35,126 nucleotides of DNA from an uncultured Eubacteriales bacterium. Lineage in GTDB: Bacteria > Bacillota > Clostridia > Lachnospirales > Cellulosilyticaceae. The stretch covers positions 1 to 35,126 of the forward strand of contig URVM01000027.1 in assembly GCA_900551325.1 (NCBI GenBank), written 5' to 3'. Each line of letters begins with the position of its first letter. The first letter of the stretch is position 1. A program made the translations under genes and the position numbers. Under the pieces are notes generated by a model. It worked only from the letters and a program-made list of their open reading frames with translations. It was not told the origin of the DNA and searched no databases. Of the stretch, positions 34,522-35,126 are shown piece by piece.

Positions 34522-35061
34522 TTAATTTTCTATATCCTTATATTCATCTCTTAGTATACTCATTTCCCACACATCATAATATCTACCATTTTTAAAGATT
34601 TCTTCTCTTAGTATACCATCTTGCTTAAAGCCACATTTTTCATAGCATTTTATAGCGCGCCCATTGAATGCAAATACGCCTAGCTTTATCTTATGTATAT
34701 TCATTTCATTAAAAATAAATTTCATAAGTATTTTTAATGCATCTGATCCATATCCCTTACTCCAATATTCTTGATCTCCTATGTAGATTCCAATAGTTGC
34801 ATGGCTATTTTTCCAGTCTAAGTGATTGATACCACAGCCTCCAATATACTTTCCCTCTTCTAAAGTCTCTATAGCAAAGCTATATAGTTCATTAGAACCT
34901 GACTGCTTAGCATACCATTTTTCTTCATCTTCTAAAGTATATGGAAAAGGTGTACGGTTTGATAAATTTCTTGCAACCTCTGTATCATTCATATACTGTA
35001 GCGCTACTGGTATATCTTCTTTTCTATACTCCCTTAGCCTAACTAATTTCCCCTTTAACAT
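34522..35061 (-). CDS. GNAT family N-acetyltransferase, RimJ/RimL-like
   Basis: A 179-residue acetyltransferase of the Acetyltransf_3 type: LVRLREYRKEDIP at the start, then IGIYIGDQEYWSKGYGSDAL with the acetyl-CoA loop. Near the end it has NGRAIKCYEKCGF followed by EEIFKNGRYYDVWEMSIL. RimJ-like proteins acetylate N-termini or small molecules; the acceptor here is unknown. I chose the ATG at 35061 because GGGAG lies ~9 bases before it and the protein then begins at the conserved LKGKLVRLR; the frame opens 30 bases earlier. Confidence 0.85.
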   Translation of the reverse strand: MLKGKLVRLREYRKEDIPVALQYMNDTEVARNLSNRTPFPYTLEDEEKWYAKQSGSNELYSFAIETLEEGKYIGGCGINHLDWKNSHATIGIYIGDQEYWSKGYGSDALKILMKFIFNEMNIHKIKLGVFAFNGRAIKCYEKCGFKQDGILREEIFKNGRYYDVWEMSILRDEYKDIEN

Positions 35062-35126
35062 GCACTCCACTCCCTCGTATAATAATGTCATGCATAGGAC
35101 ATTATTATTTCATATTTTAAAATTTA

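Overview
The window looks like chromosomal DNA from a low-GC, strictly Gram-positive type anaerobe (class Clostridia). It is AT-rich, most genes have strong AGGAGG/GGGAG ribosome sites a few bases upstream, and the gene families (GH18/GH29/GH33 enzymes, YtrA-type GntR, YibE/F, LemA, PhoP-type Pho box) fit that group. The gene content resembles glycan-degrading Lachnospiraceae such as Cellulosilyticum, but this is an impression, not a database result. No tRNA, rRNA, transposase gene or CRISPR array is visible.

Layout. (1) 483-3645 (+): a leaderless GH33 sialidase and a DUF4838 protein, translated as a pair. (2) 3646-4923: a gene-free block bounded by two inward-serving terminators. It holds two full copies and at least two fragments of a ~254 bp repeat with terminal inverted repeats; a third full copy lies at 19165-19416. 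(3) 13674-4924 (-): an apparent six-gene transcription unit. It encodes a large ABC exporter with an N-terminal zinc ribbon, a DUF1854 protein, a second zinc-ribbon ABC exporter, then leaderless GH29, GH18 and GH29 enzymes. (4) 15993-14099 (-): a YtrA-type GntR regulator, ABC ATPase and ABC-2 permease operon behind a promoter covered by a perfect 54-bp palindrome. (5) 19021-16210 (-): housekeeping-type accessory genes (NUDIX, P-loop kinase-like, HAD, Dph6-like ATP-pyrophosphatase). (6) 19676-20533 (+): a metallophosphoesterase, followed by a decayed gene remnant and a PHP phosphatase and YibE/F protein on the minus strand. (7) 24332-22803 (-): a secreted PhoA-type alkaline phosphatase behind five 11-bp-spaced TTTAACA-like repeats, a textbook Pho box. 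(8) 24574-35061: a pentapeptide-repeat protein, a LemA/TPM pair, a 2-hydroxyacid dehydrogenase, a MoxR/DUF58/transglutaminase operon, a small membrane protein, a secreted double-DUF305 protein with a proline-rich repeat stalk, and two GNAT acetyltransferases.

How the genes may work together. Regions 1 and 3 converge and together encode sialidase, two fucosidases, a GH18 enzyme and a DUF4838 protein, all without signal peptides. This suggests intracellular trimming of imported sialylated or fucosylated GlcNAc-containing oligosaccharides. The coupling of these enzymes to a DUF1854-associated, zinc-ribbon ABC exporter pair is the most unusual combination in the window. The ~254 bp repeat family, whose paired ends change together between copies, is the most unusual non-coding feature.
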